Positions 25,191 through 34,104 of a stretch of 64,000 bases of DNA are shown here, piece by piece. The notes beneath the pieces are model-generated. The model had not been told where the DNA came from. It did not search any database and saw only the letters and a list, made by a program, of their open reading frames with translations. A program made the translations under genes and the position numbers. How positions within the stretch are numbered: the first letter of the stretch is position 1; each line of letters opens with the position of its first letter. Origin of the DNA: Subtercola sp. (lineage in GTDB: Bacteria > Actinomycetota > Actinomycetes > Actinomycetales > Microbacteriaceae); NCBI GenBank assembly GCA_025463765.1, contig JAODBC010000022.1:1-64000 (forward strand). The letters run 5' to 3'.

Positions 25191-26216
25191 TTAGGGTGCG
25201 GGGAGCGGGATGGGGAAGGCCGCGAGGGCGGCGTCGGCTTCGAGCAGAACCGCGGCGGCGACTTCGAGGCCTTCGAAGCGGCCGAGTTCGACGTCTTCGT
25301 GTTCGATGTTGACGAGCATGTCGGGGTCGACCTCGTGCAGGGCGCGCAGGAACTCGGTCCAGTAGGCGACGTCGTGTCCTTTGCCGAGGGCGACGAAGTC
25401 CCAGGCCGCGGGCTTCGGCCACTCGTTCGCCCACTCGTTGCCGCCGAGGTTGGTGCGCGGTTCGTCGGGGGAGAGCCGGCGAAAGCGGTTGTCGAGCACG
25501 CCGTACAGGGCCGCGGTCTCGGGGTTGAGACGAACATCCTTCGCCGCGGCGTGAAAGATCAGCGGGCCGAGATGCCGGATGACCGCGACCGGATCCATCT
25601 GCTGCCAGAACAGGTGCGAAGCGTCGAGCTCGACGCCGACATTCGTGGCGCCGGTGAGCTCGACGAGCTTGACGATGTCGGCCGAGTTGAAGACGATGTT
25701 CTGCGGATGCAACTCGAGTGCGACCTTGACGTCGTGGTCGGCCGCGAACCGGTCTGTCTCACGCCAGAACTCGGCCGCGACGCCCCACTGGTAGTCGAGC
25801 ACGTCGAGGGCGGCAGAGTTCCAGGCGTTGACGATCCAGGTGGGTTGCGCGGCCCCCGGCTCACCGCCGGGCAGGCCCGACATGGTGACGACGCGGTGCT
25901 GGCCGAGTCGGTGGGCGAGACGGATGCTTCGGCGAACGTCTTCGGCATGCTTCTCGCCGATCGCGCGAGTCGGATGCAGCGGGTTGCCGTTGCAGTTCAG
26001 CCCGGCGATGCTCACGCCGGTGCCCCCGAACAGGCCGAGGAAGTCGTCGCGTGCGGCGTCGGAAACCAGAATGTCGTCGAACGTGGGAATGTGCGTCGCC
26101 GGGAGAAAGCCGCCGGAATTGAGTTCGATGCCGGTGAGGCCGAGGTCGGAGATGACCTGCAGGGCTTCGGGCAGGCTTCGGTCGTGCAGAATCGCGTTGT
26201 AGACACCGAGCTTCAT
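25191..26216 (-). CDS. Sugar phosphate isomerase/epimerase (xylose isomerase-like)
   Basis: A 341-residue TIM-barrel enzyme. Seen: KLGVYNAILHDRSLPEALQ at the start, LTGIELNSGGFLPATHI, VALELHPQNIVFN with a metal-ligand Glu, NVGVELDASHLFWQQMDP and FHAAAKDVRLNPE, then VNIEHEDVELG near the end. Related proteins epimerise or isomerise inosose or keto-sugars. It is divergent from the tautomerase gene, sharing a 75-base gap with a regulon-type dyad, so it belongs to the inositol locus by regulation. A role with a second inositol isomer is a reasonable guess only. Confidence 0.82.
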   Translation of the reverse strand: MKLGVYNAILHDRSLPEALQVISDLGLTGIELNSGGFLPATHIPTFDDILVSDAARDDFLGLFGGTGVSIAGLNCNGNPLHPTRAIGEKHAEDVRRSIRLAHRLGQHRVVTMSGLPGGEPGAAQPTWIVNAWNSAALDVLDYQWGVAAEFWRETDRFAADHDVKVALELHPQNIVFNSADIVKLVELTGATNVGVELDASHLFWQQMDPVAVIRHLGPLIFHAAAKDVRLNPETAALYGVLDNRFRRLSPDEPRTNLGGNEWANEWPKPAAWDFVALGKGHDVAYWTEFLRALHEVDPDMLVNIEHEDVELGRFEGLEVAAAVLLEADAALAAFPIPLPAP

Positions 26217-26252
26217 GGTGATTTCTCCTCGTCGTTGAAGGGTAAAACTATG

Positions 26253-26274
26253 TAAGAATGTAAAGACAAACTAT
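26253..26274. promoter_or_regulatory. Regulon dyad between divergent isomerase and tautomerase genes
   Basis: The left half TAAGAATGTA matches the perfect operator at 10105 in 9 of 10 positions; the right half keeps GACA. Core ATGT-AAAG-ACAA. It sits midway in the divergent gap and could control both genes. Confidence 0.5.
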
Positions 26275-26291
26275 TGATCGAAGGAAGCTCT

Positions 26292-26699
26292 ATGCCACTC
26301 GTGCGCATCGACCACAGCGACGCCCGCAGCAACTCCACCGAGATCGCCGGCGCGATCCACGACGCCATCGTCGCCGTGTACGGCATTCCCGTGCGCGACC
26401 GCTTTCAGGTGATCACGTCGCGCGGGGCGGCGACGATCGTCGCCGAAGACGCGGGGCTCGGATTCGACCGCACAGACCCGGTGATCATCCAGATCTTCAC
26501 CCAGCGGGGCCGTACCGATGAGGCGAAGCAGACCCTCTACGCCGAGATCGCCACGCGACTGGGTGCCGTCGGAGTCGCGCCCGAAGACGTGTTCATCGGC
26601 TATGTCGAGAACGGGCCGCAGGACTGGTCGTTCGGGTTCGGCCGCGCGCAGTACCTGACCGGCGAGCTGGCCGTTCCGGCGGCGCCCGTCTCGCTCTAG
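26292..26699 (+). CDS. Tautomerase family protein
   Basis: A 135-residue protein of the 4-oxalocrotonate tautomerase superfamily. With the ATG at 26292 (after AAGGAAG) the mature N-terminus would be Pro, the catalytic base of this family: MPLVRIDHSDARSN. Further seen: IHDAIVAVYGIPVRDRFQ, DPVIIQIFTQRGRTDEAKQ and DVFIGYVENGPQDWSFG. The length fits the longer, fused-subunit subgroup. It probably interconverts keto and enol forms of a cyclic or sugar-derived intermediate and shares its operator with the isomerase gene. Confidence 0.82.
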   Translation: MPLVRIDHSDARSNSTEIAGAIHDAIVAVYGIPVRDRFQVITSRGAATIVAEDAGLGFDRTDPVIIQIFTQRGRTDEAKQTLYAEIATRLGAVGVAPEDVFIGYVENGPQDWSFGFGRAQYLTGELAVPAAPVSL

Positions 26700-26722
26700 C
26701 GTGAGCGCCGCCACGAGCGTGG

Positions 26723-28156
26723 TCACCGGCGCCGCGCCGGCTGCACGTCGATGGTGCTGATCGCCTGGGTGCGAAAGTCGTTCTCGATCTCTTCGAGTGA
26801 GCGCCCCTTCGTCTCTGGCACCGCTCGGGTCACGAAGATCAGCGAAATGATGTTGATCAGAACGAACAGCGCGAACGTGCCGGTCGAGCCGAGGGCTGCG
26901 TTCACAATCGGGAACGCGAACGAGATCGCGGCGTTGACGGTCCAGAGCACGAAGACCGCGATGCCCATGGCAAAACCGCGGATGGCCAGCGGAAAGATCT
27001 CGCTGAGCAAGAGCCAGACGCAGGTGCCGATGAAGCACTGCACGAAAGCGACGAACAGCATCATGCACGCGAGAATCAGATAGCTCACCGCGTCGGACTG
27101 CGGCAGGGTGAAGGCGAGCGCGAGCAGCGCCTGCGCGCCGACGACGCCAGAGAAGCCGATGATGAGCATCTTCTTGCGACCGACGAAGCCGAGCAGCCAG
27201 ATGCCCAGGATGGTCGTCACGACGCTGGTCACACCGACGCCGATCGTGGCGACGAGGGCCGCGCTCACGCCCAGGCCGCTGGATTCGAGGATGGTCGGGG
27301 CGTAGTAATTCACGGTGTTGATGCCGGTCGCTTGCTGCACGATCGCAAGACCGCAGCCCACGTAGAGCAGTCGGCGCATCCAGCGGTTGTTCTTCAGGTC
27401 GCGCCAGACCTGGCCCTTTTCGCGTTCGGCGTCTTTGCTGCTTCGCACGATCTCGTTGAACTCACGCTCGGCCTCGTCGGCGCTGCGGCTCAGCTCGAGA
27501 ATCTTGCGCGACTGCTCCCAGCGCTCTTTGATGGCCAGAAAGCGCGGAGATTCCGGCAGAACGAGCATGCCGATCAGCAGTGCGATGGCAGGAATCGTTG
27601 CGACGCCGAGCATGACGCGCCAGACCGACGGGTCGTGGATGAGCGCGTCGAGCGCGGCGTTGATCGCGAAGGCGAGCAGCTGGCCCGTGACGATCATCAG
27701 CTCGTTGATCGTGACCATTCGGCCACGCAGGTGGGTGGGGGCCATCTCGGCGAGGTAGAGCGGGCAGGTCACTGCGGCCGCGCCGACACCCAGGCCGAGC
27801 ACGATGCGCGCGATGATCATGATGGTCACGCTCGGGGCGAGCGCGCAGCCGAGGGCGCCGACGAGAAAGGTGATGGCGCAGGCGATCAGCGTGCCGCGCC
27901 GGCCGAGCTTGTCGGCGAGGCGGCCACCGATGAGCGCGCCGCCGGCGGCTCCCGGAAAGAGCAGGGCAGAGACGACGAGTGCCTCCTGCAGGGCATCCAT
28001 CTGCAGGGCGTCTTTCATGTAGAGCAGGGCGCCCGAGATGACGCCGGTGTCGTAGCCGAAGAGCAGGCCGCCCAGGGTCGAGATGATGGTCAGTTTGACG
28101 AGATAACCCCGATGGGCCCCGCCTGCCCGGACCGAAGCGAGTGGTGATGCTGACAT
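26723..28156 (-). CDS. iolT: MFS inositol/sugar:proton symporter
   Basis: A 477-residue sugar porter of the major facilitator superfamily with 12 predicted membrane helices. Diagnostic are LLFGYDTGVISGALLY in helix 1, GGRLADKLGRRG, the PESPRFL motif before the central loop, GRKKMLIIGF, and PETKGRSLEEIE at the end of helix 12. The sugar-binding Q-rich region is AIVQQATGINTVNYYAP. Similar proteins are the IolT inositol carriers of actinobacteria. A regulon-type dyad lies upstream. The locus therefore has both an ABC and a secondary inositol carrier. Confidence 0.88.
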   Translation of the reverse strand: MSASPLASVRAGGAHRGYLVKLTIISTLGGLLFGYDTGVISGALLYMKDALQMDALQEALVVSALLFPGAAGGALIGGRLADKLGRRGTLIACAITFLVGALGCALAPSVTIMIIARIVLGLGVGAAAVTCPLYLAEMAPTHLRGRMVTINELMIVTGQLLAFAINAALDALIHDPSVWRVMLGVATIPAIALLIGMLVLPESPRFLAIKERWEQSRKILELSRSADEAEREFNEIVRSSKDAEREKGQVWRDLKNNRWMRRLLYVGCGLAIVQQATGINTVNYYAPTILESSGLGVSAALVATIGVGVTSVVTTILGIWLLGFVGRKKMLIIGFSGVVGAQALLALAFTLPQSDAVSYLILACMMLFVAFVQCFIGTCVWLLLSEIFPLAIRGFAMGIAVFVLWTVNAAISFAFPIVNAALGSTGTFALFVLINIISLIFVTRAVPETKGRSLEEIENDFRTQAISTIDVQPARRR

Positions 28157-28212
28157 GTCGATGAACCTCTCCGTTGAGATGAATCGGGCGCCGCAGAGCC
28201 CGTTCCCATAAG

Positions 28213-28234
28213 TCCTAATGTATTGACATAGTAC
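28213..28234. promoter_or_regulatory. Regulon dyad upstream of the MFS porter
   Basis: Core AATGT-ATTG-ACAT at 28217-28229, 57 bases before the porter start, matching the operator at 10105 in its central positions. The flanks are less conserved. Confidence 0.5.
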
Positions 28235-28286
28235 CCTTTTTTCGAGCGAGTTGTAGCGATGGAGAAGGCGTGCTGCAGGCAGTCGG

Positions 28287-29018
28287 TCAGCTGCCGAGGA
28301 TGCGCAGCAGCTGCCGATGGTCGGAGATCGTATGATCGGGCACGCAGTCGCGGTAGTGCTTCGTACCCTGGTCGGACTCGAATAAGACCGTTCTCATGCC
28401 CGCCTCGCGAGCGCCGAAAATGTCGCGGTGCATGTCGTTGCCCACGTAGAGAGCGTGTTCGGGCGCCACGCCGACGGCATCGAGCGCTTTGTGGAAGAGC
28501 CGGGCGTCTGGCTTGCGGTAACCGTGGTCACCCGAGATGACGATGGAACGAAAGTACTGCGCAATGCCGACTTTGTGCAGCTCGCCGCGGGCGTAGCTCG
28601 ACTGGCCGTCGGTGACGATCGCCAGCTCATACCGCCCGGCGAGCTGCTGCAACACCTTTCGCACGTGCGGGTAGAGCTTCAGCTGACGGCGGGTCACTGC
28701 TCGATACGTCTCCGCCAGCAGCGCCGGCAGCTGCGCCAGCTTCTCGGGGGGCAGACTGCGGGTGAAATCGGTGGCGGTCATCTCGACGAGTGTTCGCCAG
28801 ACCTGAGGGGCGTCGAATTCGGGATAGGTCTCTGCGCTGCTGCGCTGCTGCGCCTTGAGGATGCGAAAGTACAGTTCGCGCACCTCGTGCCGGCGCAAAT
28901 CGATGCCCTGGTAGGTCAGCAGGTGCCCGACGGCTCGAAAGGCGTCGTCGGAGTGGTCGTCGGTGTGAATGTGCACGAGGGTGCCGTTGACGTCGAAGGC
29001 GATCGCACGAACATCCAC
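28287..29018 (-). CDS. HAD-superfamily hydrolase
   Basis: A 243-residue phosphatase-like protein. Motif I is AFDVNGTLVH, with the nucleophile Asp9 but Asn where most phosphatases have the second Asp; motif II is AIVTDGQSS; the Lys and motif III follow in DHGYRKPDARLFH and ALYVGNDMHRDIFGARE. A helical cap domain occupies residues 20-110. Without the second Asp, acid/base help would have to come from elsewhere, so the reaction may not be ordinary phosphate hydrolysis. It lies 40 bases downstream of a phosphotransferase-like gene on the same strand, suggesting a pair. Confidence 0.8.
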   Translation of the reverse strand: MDVRAIAFDVNGTLVHIHTDDHSDDAFRAVGHLLTYQGIDLRRHEVRELYFRILKAQQRSSAETYPEFDAPQVWRTLVEMTATDFTRSLPPEKLAQLPALLAETYRAVTRRQLKLYPHVRKVLQQLAGRYELAIVTDGQSSYARGELHKVGIAQYFRSIVISGDHGYRKPDARLFHKALDAVGVAPEHALYVGNDMHRDIFGAREAGMRTVLFESDQGTKHYRDCVPDHTISDHRQLLRILGS

Positions 29019-29058
29019 TGCTCACCCCTTTCTCGAGCGGCTCGAGAGCACCATCAAT

Positions 29059-30069
29059 CTAACGCGCGTGCAGCAGCCGTTTGGCCTGTGCGAACAGCCT
29101 GCCGCGGTAGCCGTCGGCGATGTAGTCATTGCGCGCGACGCGCAACAAGTTGAGACCCATGTAGAAGGGCAGCCGAGACGTGATCGACTCGAACGTCGAA
29201 CACTGATCGGGAAAGTGGCGGGCATACTCCCAGAGGAAGTGGCCGATGAAGGGTTCGGCGCGGCGATGGTCTCCGGTGGCCGACATGAACGCGTGCTGCA
29301 GCTCGCCCGTCACCCGGCCGACGTCGAACATGCGGTCGCCCCGCGTCATGCGCTCGAGGTCGATTGCCGCGACGTCGAGGCCGTTGCCGAACAAGAAGTT
29401 GGCGGGCGTAGCGTCTCCGTGCAGCCAGACTTGGCGATCGCACCACATGCGCGGGCGTTCGAGCCAGAGGTCACGCAGCCAGAGCAACTCGTCTGCATCC
29501 CAATTGCCGATGCGGTTCTGGCGGCGCATACCCTCGATGAGGCTCTCGAAGTAGCGGCCGTCGATGCTGAAGTCGACGGTGCTTCCGTTCGCCGTGCGGT
29601 TGTGCAGAGTGGCCAGAAAGAAGGCGAGCGCCTTCAGCCGCCAGTACAGATGCGCGTCGTCGCCGTTCTGTGTGCAGCGCCGGATGGCCTGGCTGAACTG
29701 TTCGCCGTCGTAATACTCCACGGCGAGCACTCCGTTGGTGTCGCGATCGACTCCGAGCGGCCGGATGACGTGATGAGGCGACCCCACGAGGTTGTATTCG
29801 CGCAGCCGGTGCAGGCTGTCGTACTCCCGCGAGGCGGTGCGAGCGGCCCTGTCACGATCCCAGCCGTATTTTGTGCCGTAGAACTTGCAGATGACGCGCG
29901 TGCCGGTGAATTTCTCCTCGTAGCCGTAGACCTCGTTGCTGCCGGTGAGCCGGAAGGCGCGAAAGGCGGGGTGATCGACCCGAACGCCCAGCTGGTCGTG
30001 CATGATGGCGTCGAGAAAGCCGTGCAGGCGGTCGTCGCCGCTCACGAACCCCACATACGTACCGATCAT
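29059..30069 (-). CDS. Aminoglycoside phosphotransferase-fold kinase
   Basis: A 336-residue protein with the small-molecule kinase fold. The catalytic loop is WLHGDATPANFLFG (HGD with Asp and Asn) and the metal site IDLERMTRGDRMFDVGR takes the place of IDFE. The N-lobe shows GSNEVYGYEEKF and VICKFYGTK, where the Lys may hold ATP. Substrates of this fold range from drugs to choline and sugars; nothing here suggests resistance. It is followed by the HAD gene, so a kinase/phosphatase pair acting on one metabolite is possible. Unusual feature: many aromatic residues near the N-terminus. Confidence 0.7.
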   Translation of the reverse strand: MIGTYVGFVSGDDRLHGFLDAIMHDQLGVRVDHPAFRAFRLTGSNEVYGYEEKFTGTRVICKFYGTKYGWDRDRAARTASREYDSLHRLREYNLVGSPHHVIRPLGVDRDTNGVLAVEYYDGEQFSQAIRRCTQNGDDAHLYWRLKALAFFLATLHNRTANGSTVDFSIDGRYFESLIEGMRRQNRIGNWDADELLWLRDLWLERPRMWCDRQVWLHGDATPANFLFGNGLDVAAIDLERMTRGDRMFDVGRVTGELQHAFMSATGDHRRAEPFIGHFLWEYARHFPDQCSTFESITSRLPFYMGLNLLRVARNDYIADGYRGRLFAQAKRLLHAR

Positions 30070-30168
30070 GTACTACTCCCACGGCCCGGCTCGGCCGATG
30101 CGTCAGCAGAATGTTCACTCAGTATTCACATGGTAGGTGTCGAGGGTTTCCGCAGCGTTTCCGAGAGG

Positions 30169-31545
30169 TCACGCCTGTGCGCCGGGTGATGGATGCCCGG
30201 GCTGGGGCTGAGCGCCCGGCTGGGCATCCGGCTGAGTGTCTGGCCGGGCATCCGGGTGGGCAACCGCCTGGGTGTGGGCCTGGGTGTGGGCCCCAGTCTG
30301 GGCGTCGCGCCGGCGCAGCAGCGGATAGAGGATCAGCCCGAGCACGATGGTGGGCGCGCCGCCGGCGATGAGCCCCCAGCGGCTGCCGAGCTCCTGGGCG
30401 ATGAAGCCCACCAGCGGGCCGCCGACGACCGTGCTGCCACCCCAGGCGAGCGCCCACAGGGCCATCACGCGGCCGCGCATCTCGGGCCGCGCCGCCAGCT
30501 GCAGGGTCGTCTTGGCCGTGGAGTTGAACGTGATGCTGCCGTAGCCGACGAATGCGAGGGCGACGAGCGCGAGGGGCAGCGTGGGGGCGAGCCCGGTGCC
30601 GAGAATGGCCGCGCCCCAGCCGATGGCGGTGATGGCGAGCGACCGCGAATGGCGCGGCGTCGTTCGCGCAGCAGCGACCAGGCCGCCGACGATCGCCCCG
30701 CCGGCCATCACGGCCGCCATCACGCCGTAGGTGGCCGCGTTGCCGCCGAATGCACCCGTGGCCAGCAGCGGCAGCGTGATGGGGAATTCATACGCCAGGA
30801 TGCCCGTGACGGTCAGCATCAGCAGCGGAAAGAGCAGCTCGGGCGTGTGCGCGGCGTAGCGCAGCCCCTCGCGCACCTGGCCGCGGGCGCGGGGCGCACG
30901 TGCCGGCACGAGCAACTCGTCTGTGCGCATGCGTGCGAGGCTCACGATGACGGCGACGAACGAAGCCGCGTTGATCACGAAACACAAGGGAATGCCGACG
31001 AGCGCGACGACGGCTCCGCCGATGACCGAGCCGAGCACCCGTGCCACGTTGAGCGAGACGGAATTGAGCACCACGGCATTCGCCAGCGTCTCGCGCGGCA
31101 CGAGGTCGGCGATGAGGCTCTGCCTGGCCGGGTTGTCGAACACCGTCAGGCAGCCCAGCGCCAGTGAGAGCACGATCAGCAGGGGGAACGTCATGAGGTT
31201 CAGCGCCGCCAGCGCGGCGAACGCCAGTGCGCCTGCCGCCGAGGCGGACTGCGTGAGGTAGAGCAGCTTTCGCTTGTCGTAACGATCAGCGATGACCCCG
31301 CCGAGCGGCCCGAGCAGCACGAACGGCAGCAGGCGCACTCCCGCAACGATGCCGAGCGCTGTTCCGCTGCCGGTGAGCTCGAGCGCCAAGAACGACAGCG
31401 CAAGCGTCTGCATGAAGGTTCCGGCGACCGAGACCGACTGGCCGAAGAAGTACAGCCGGTAGTTGCGCACATGCAGCGACGAGGTCGCGGCGGCGACGCG
31501 GGTTCGAAGGGGTGGATGCCCGCCCAGGGTGCTGGGAACGGTCAT
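30169..31545 (-). CDS. MFS transporter with repetitive C-terminal tail
   Basis: A 458-residue efflux-type MFS protein with about 12 membrane helices. Seen: NYRLYFFGQSVSVAGTFMQ in helix 1, PLGGVIADRYDKRKLLYLTQ as motif A, and FNSTAKTTLQLAARPEMRG in the second half, which is the enterobactin-exporter-like subgroup. The last 45 residues (after LYPLLRRRDAQ) are a hydrophilic tail of His, Gln, Pro and Asp in short repeats such as AHTQ and DAQPGAQP. Its start overlaps the stop of the MarR gene by 4 bases, so the two form an operon under MarR control. Substrate unknown. Confidence 0.85.
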   Translation of the reverse strand: MTVPSTLGGHPPLRTRVAAATSSLHVRNYRLYFFGQSVSVAGTFMQTLALSFLALELTGSGTALGIVAGVRLLPFVLLGPLGGVIADRYDKRKLLYLTQSASAAGALAFAALAALNLMTFPLLIVLSLALGCLTVFDNPARQSLIADLVPRETLANAVVLNSVSLNVARVLGSVIGGAVVALVGIPLCFVINAASFVAVIVSLARMRTDELLVPARAPRARGQVREGLRYAAHTPELLFPLLMLTVTGILAYEFPITLPLLATGAFGGNAATYGVMAAVMAGGAIVGGLVAAARTTPRHSRSLAITAIGWGAAILGTGLAPTLPLALVALAFVGYGSITFNSTAKTTLQLAARPEMRGRVMALWALAWGGSTVVGGPLVGFIAQELGSRWGLIAGGAPTIVLGLILYPLLRRRDAQTGAHTQAHTQAVAHPDARPDTQPDAQPGAQPQPGHPSPGAQA

Positions 31546-32057
31546 CTGCCGGCACGGTCGCCGGCTGGCTGGCTGACCTGGCGAATGGCCCGTTCGCCGA
31601 CCTCGGGCCGCTCGCCGGCCTCGGGCCGTTCGCCGACTGCGGCCAGGCGCGCGATCAGATCGCCGGCAGCGAGCAGCAGTTGCTGCTCGTCGTCGGTGAG
31701 TTCACGGTCGATGGTGGTGCGCAGCCACCGGTCGCGCTCGAAGCGGCTGTCGGCGACGAGGTGCGCGCCCGCCTCGGTGAGTGAGATGTTGATGCGGCGC
31801 GAGTCGATGGTGTCTCGACTGCGTGCGATGAGACCTGCCGCTTCGAGTTCGCGCAGGGCGGCCGCCACGTTCGAGCTGGTCATCTGCAGTTCGCCGGCGA
31901 TGAGTGCGGGCTGACATTCGTCGCCGAGCCGGGCGACGGCGCCGACCACGCGCAGAGACGACCGGGAGACGTCGGCCGCGGGCATCCACTCGCGGCGCTG
32001 CCGCCGGTGCAGGGCGTTCAGCTGGGTCTGCAGGGTGCGCACCTGGGTTTCGTTCAT
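31542..32057 (-). CDS. MarR family regulator
   Basis: A 171-residue winged-helix regulator. Seen: SSLRVVGAVARLGDE, ALIAGELQMTSSNVAAALRELEAAGLI (recognition helix, quoted in two parts of the frame), then the wing SRDTIDSRRINISLTEAG. The C-terminus repeats GERPEAGERPEVGERA. It precedes the MFS gene with a 4-base overlap and has a strong palindrome upstream, so it likely represses itself and the transporter. Confidence 0.85.
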   Translation of the reverse strand: MNETQVRTLQTQLNALHRRQRREWMPAADVSRSSLRVVGAVARLGDECQPALIAGELQMTSSNVAAALRELEAAGLIARSRDTIDSRRINISLTEAGAHLVADSRFERDRWLRTTIDRELTDDEQQLLLAAGDLIARLAAVGERPEAGERPEVGERAIRQVSQPAGDRAGR

Positions 32058-32063
32058 ATACCT

Positions 32064-32085
32064 ATTCTACATAGCTATGTGAAAT
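32064..32085. promoter_or_regulatory. MarR operator palindrome
   Basis: A perfect 12-base palindrome ACATAGCTATGT (32069-32080) with partly symmetric ATT/AAT flanks, 7 bases before the MarR start. A dimeric MarR protein bound here would block the MarR-MFS promoter. Confidence 0.65.
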
Positions 32086-32154
32086 AGTAAAACCCAAGGG
32101 TAGCGACACGGAGTGCGTGCCGACGGCGTCTACTGAGGCGGGCGCTCGCGTGGA

Positions 32155-32688
32155 TCAGTCGATCTGCGCCGTCGCCACGATGACCGCGCGGCCGAGTTCG
32201 TGACCGAACATCGAGAAGCCCAAGAAGGCGGGGCTGGCGTCGGCGCCCACACCGAGGTCGGCCACGTCGAGGGCGTGCACGACAACGAAATAACGGTGCG
32301 CGCCGTGGCCGGCCGGGGGAGCGCCGCCGATGTACCGGGCTGCTCCGCCGTCGTTGCGCAGTTGAACGGCCGACGCCGGCAACCCTGAACCGGTGTCGTC
32401 GCCGGCGCCCTCGGGCAGCTCGGTGACGTCGGCGGGGAGGCCGGCGACAGCCCAGTGCCAGAAACCCGACCCGGTCGGAGCATCGGGGTCGTACATCGTC
32501 ACGGCGTAGCTGAGCGTGCCTTCGGGGGCGCCAGACCAGCTCAGCTGCGGAGAAGAGTCTTGGCCGCCGGGAACGCCGAAAACACCCGACATCTGAGCCG
32601 GCGGAAGGGCCTCGCCGTCGCGGATCGACGAACTGGTGACGGTGAATGAGGCGACCTCGGGCAGCCGCGCAAAAGGATCGTTAGTCAT
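32155..32688 (-). CDS. YbhB/YbcL-type phosphatidylethanolamine-binding protein
   Basis: A 177-residue protein of the PEBP (Raf kinase inhibitor-like) family. Seen: [25 protein letters not shown], in which the DPDAP motif forms part of the anion pocket, then [15 protein letters not shown], and [18 protein letters not shown] with the GxHRY motif. Bacterial members are cytoplasmic and of unknown function. The N-terminal [20 protein letters not shown] is typical. No operon partner. Confidence 0.88.
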   Translation of the reverse strand: MTNDPFARLPEVASFTVTSSSIRDGEALPPAQMSGVFGVPGGQDSSPQLSWSGAPEGTLSYAVTMYDPDAPTGSGFWHWAVAGLPADVTELPEGAGDDTGSGLPASAVQLRNDGGAARYIGGAPPAGHGAHRYFVVVHALDVADLGVGADASPAFLGFSMFGHELGRAVIVATAQID

Positions 32689-32772
32689 GACTCCAGTATC
32701 GTCTGCGGGCCGCTCGTATGTGAGCTCTTGCGGTGTGGGCGTCAGCGTGTAAGCCCGTTACGGTGTGGGCCT

Positions 32773-32960
32773 CTACTGCGTGAGGCAAGAAGTGGATGCG
32801 ACCACTCCGATGCGAGCGGCATCGACCCGGGCATCCTGAGCCAGCCAGGCGAGAGCGGCGCGGGCGTCGTCGAGCTGGCTGCCGACGGTGAACTCGGTCT
32901 GTGGCCGGGTGCTCTCGCCGCAGCCGGCGAAGTCGATGCGCAGGGAGGTGACTCCGCGCG
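32773..32960 (-). pseudogene. Remnant of an alpha/beta-hydrolase
   Basis: About 62 codons on the minus strand, bounded by TGA and TAG and lacking a start, still read as the middle of an alpha/beta-hydrolase: SLRIDFAGCGESTRPQT, then DDARAALAWLAQDARVDAARIGVV. Relatives continue into a GxSxG nucleophile elbow, but here the frame ends a few residues after IGVV. Both ends are missing. The 750-base stretch 32689-33438 holds only this and the next remnant. Confidence 0.55.
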
Positions 32961-33112
32961 AGGGTCACGCGGTGCAGGCCCCTGCGTGAGGGGCACTCGC
33001 CAAGGGGGCACTCGCACTGGGGCAAGCCGTCGGCCGGGTGCGGCCAATACCCTGGATGCGACTCGAGGTGTACGCCTTGATGACCTCACCCCCGACGAAG
33101 GTATTCGCTGCC

Positions 33113-33265
33113 ATGAGCCCAGACGATCCCGAACTCGAATCGACCACATCGGCCGACGGCCCCGGCGAATCCGCCACGAAGAAGCGTGGCATCACGCGCC
33201 ACGATGTCACGACGGCCTCGGCGTGGGCGGTACCGGTTGTGGCGCTCGCAATCGCGTCGAACTGA
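33113..33265 (+). pseudogene. Truncated exported protein start
   Basis: A 50-residue ORF beginning MSPDDPELEST after GAAGG. Its second half, KKRGITRHDVTTASAWAVPVVALAIAS, looks like the twin-Arg-like or Sec signal region of small actinobacterial surface proteins. It stops immediately where a cleavage site would be expected; the same frame then stays open for about 50 more codons of Thr/Ser-rich sequence. It may be a gene with an in-frame stop, or a chance ORF. Confidence 0.35.
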
Positions 33266-33438
33266 ACCTGCGGCACGGCCCCCTCGCTGCTCGCTGTGAC
33301 GGCGGCCGGAACCGACAGTTCGTGCCAGACCACCCTGCCGACGGCCGACGTGGCGACCACGAAACTGCTCCAGGGCGAGTCTGGGCGCCCGGGCGCAAGC
33401 CCTAGGTTCGTGACGCACGGCTGGTAACTTGGGGGGCT

Positions 33439-34104
33439 ATGGCGAAAGTTGCACCCTGGCGCTTCGACCCGAATCGCCGACGAGTCGGTCGTGTCGTTGC
33501 GATCGCGGCGGCCGCCGCCGCGTTCGCGCTGCTCGCCGTCACGTCGCTCGCGCCACCGCCGCTTCCGGTCAGCCAGACGTATGCCTTCGCCAGCAGCCAG
33601 GGCACCGTGCAGGTCATCGCGGTGCCAGGCTCGGCTTCGGGCGTGATCGTGACTCGCGACGACTATTCGTCGAAACCGGGGCTGCAGACCTACGAATCGG
33701 GTTCGACGAATCGCGATTGGGCGACCCTGGTGATGTTTCTCGCGGGTTTTCCGATGACCGACTCGAACGTGACGGTCATGATGCGCTGGATGCGGCAGGA
33801 GAACGGGCCGAACGACTGGTGGAATCGTAACAATCCGCTCAACAACGGCTGGGGATCCGGCGGCGGAAGCGGGTTCGGCAGCTACGACAACCTGGTCACC
33901 GCAGCGGTGAACTGTGCCGAGGCGCTGCACAGCGTGGGCGGCTACTCGGCCATCGTGGCGGGCTTCCAGTCCAGCGCCCCCACAGCGCAGATCGAGTCGG
34001 CCATCTGGGCATCGCCCTGGGCGGCCAGTCACTACGCCAACGGATCGCACTGGTCGTACGCACCCGTGCCCGTTTACGCCTCGCCGCCCGGCACCTGGGG
34101 CTGA
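33439..34104 (+). CDS. Secreted or membrane-anchored protein, possible cell-wall hydrolase
   Basis: A 221-residue protein with an N-terminal signal or anchor (VGRVVAIAAAAAAFALLAVTS) after a basic start. The remainder shows DWATLVMFLAGFPMTDSNVT, WMRQENGPNDWWNRNNPLNNG and a Gly/Ser linker before FGSYDNLVTAAVNCAEAL. The Glu in RQENG followed by NNPLN resembles phage and bacterial lysozyme-like peptidoglycan hydrolases. Small Trp-rich C-terminus. No partner genes; function inferred weakly. Confidence 0.65.
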   Translation: MAKVAPWRFDPNRRRVGRVVAIAAAAAAFALLAVTSLAPPPLPVSQTYAFASSQGTVQVIAVPGSASGVIVTRDDYSSKPGLQTYESGSTNRDWATLVMFLAGFPMTDSNVTVMMRWMRQENGPNDWWNRNNPLNNGWGSGGGSGFGSYDNLVTAAVNCAEALHSVGGYSAIVAGFQSSAPTAQIESAIWASPWAASHYANGSHWSYAPVPVYASPPGTWG

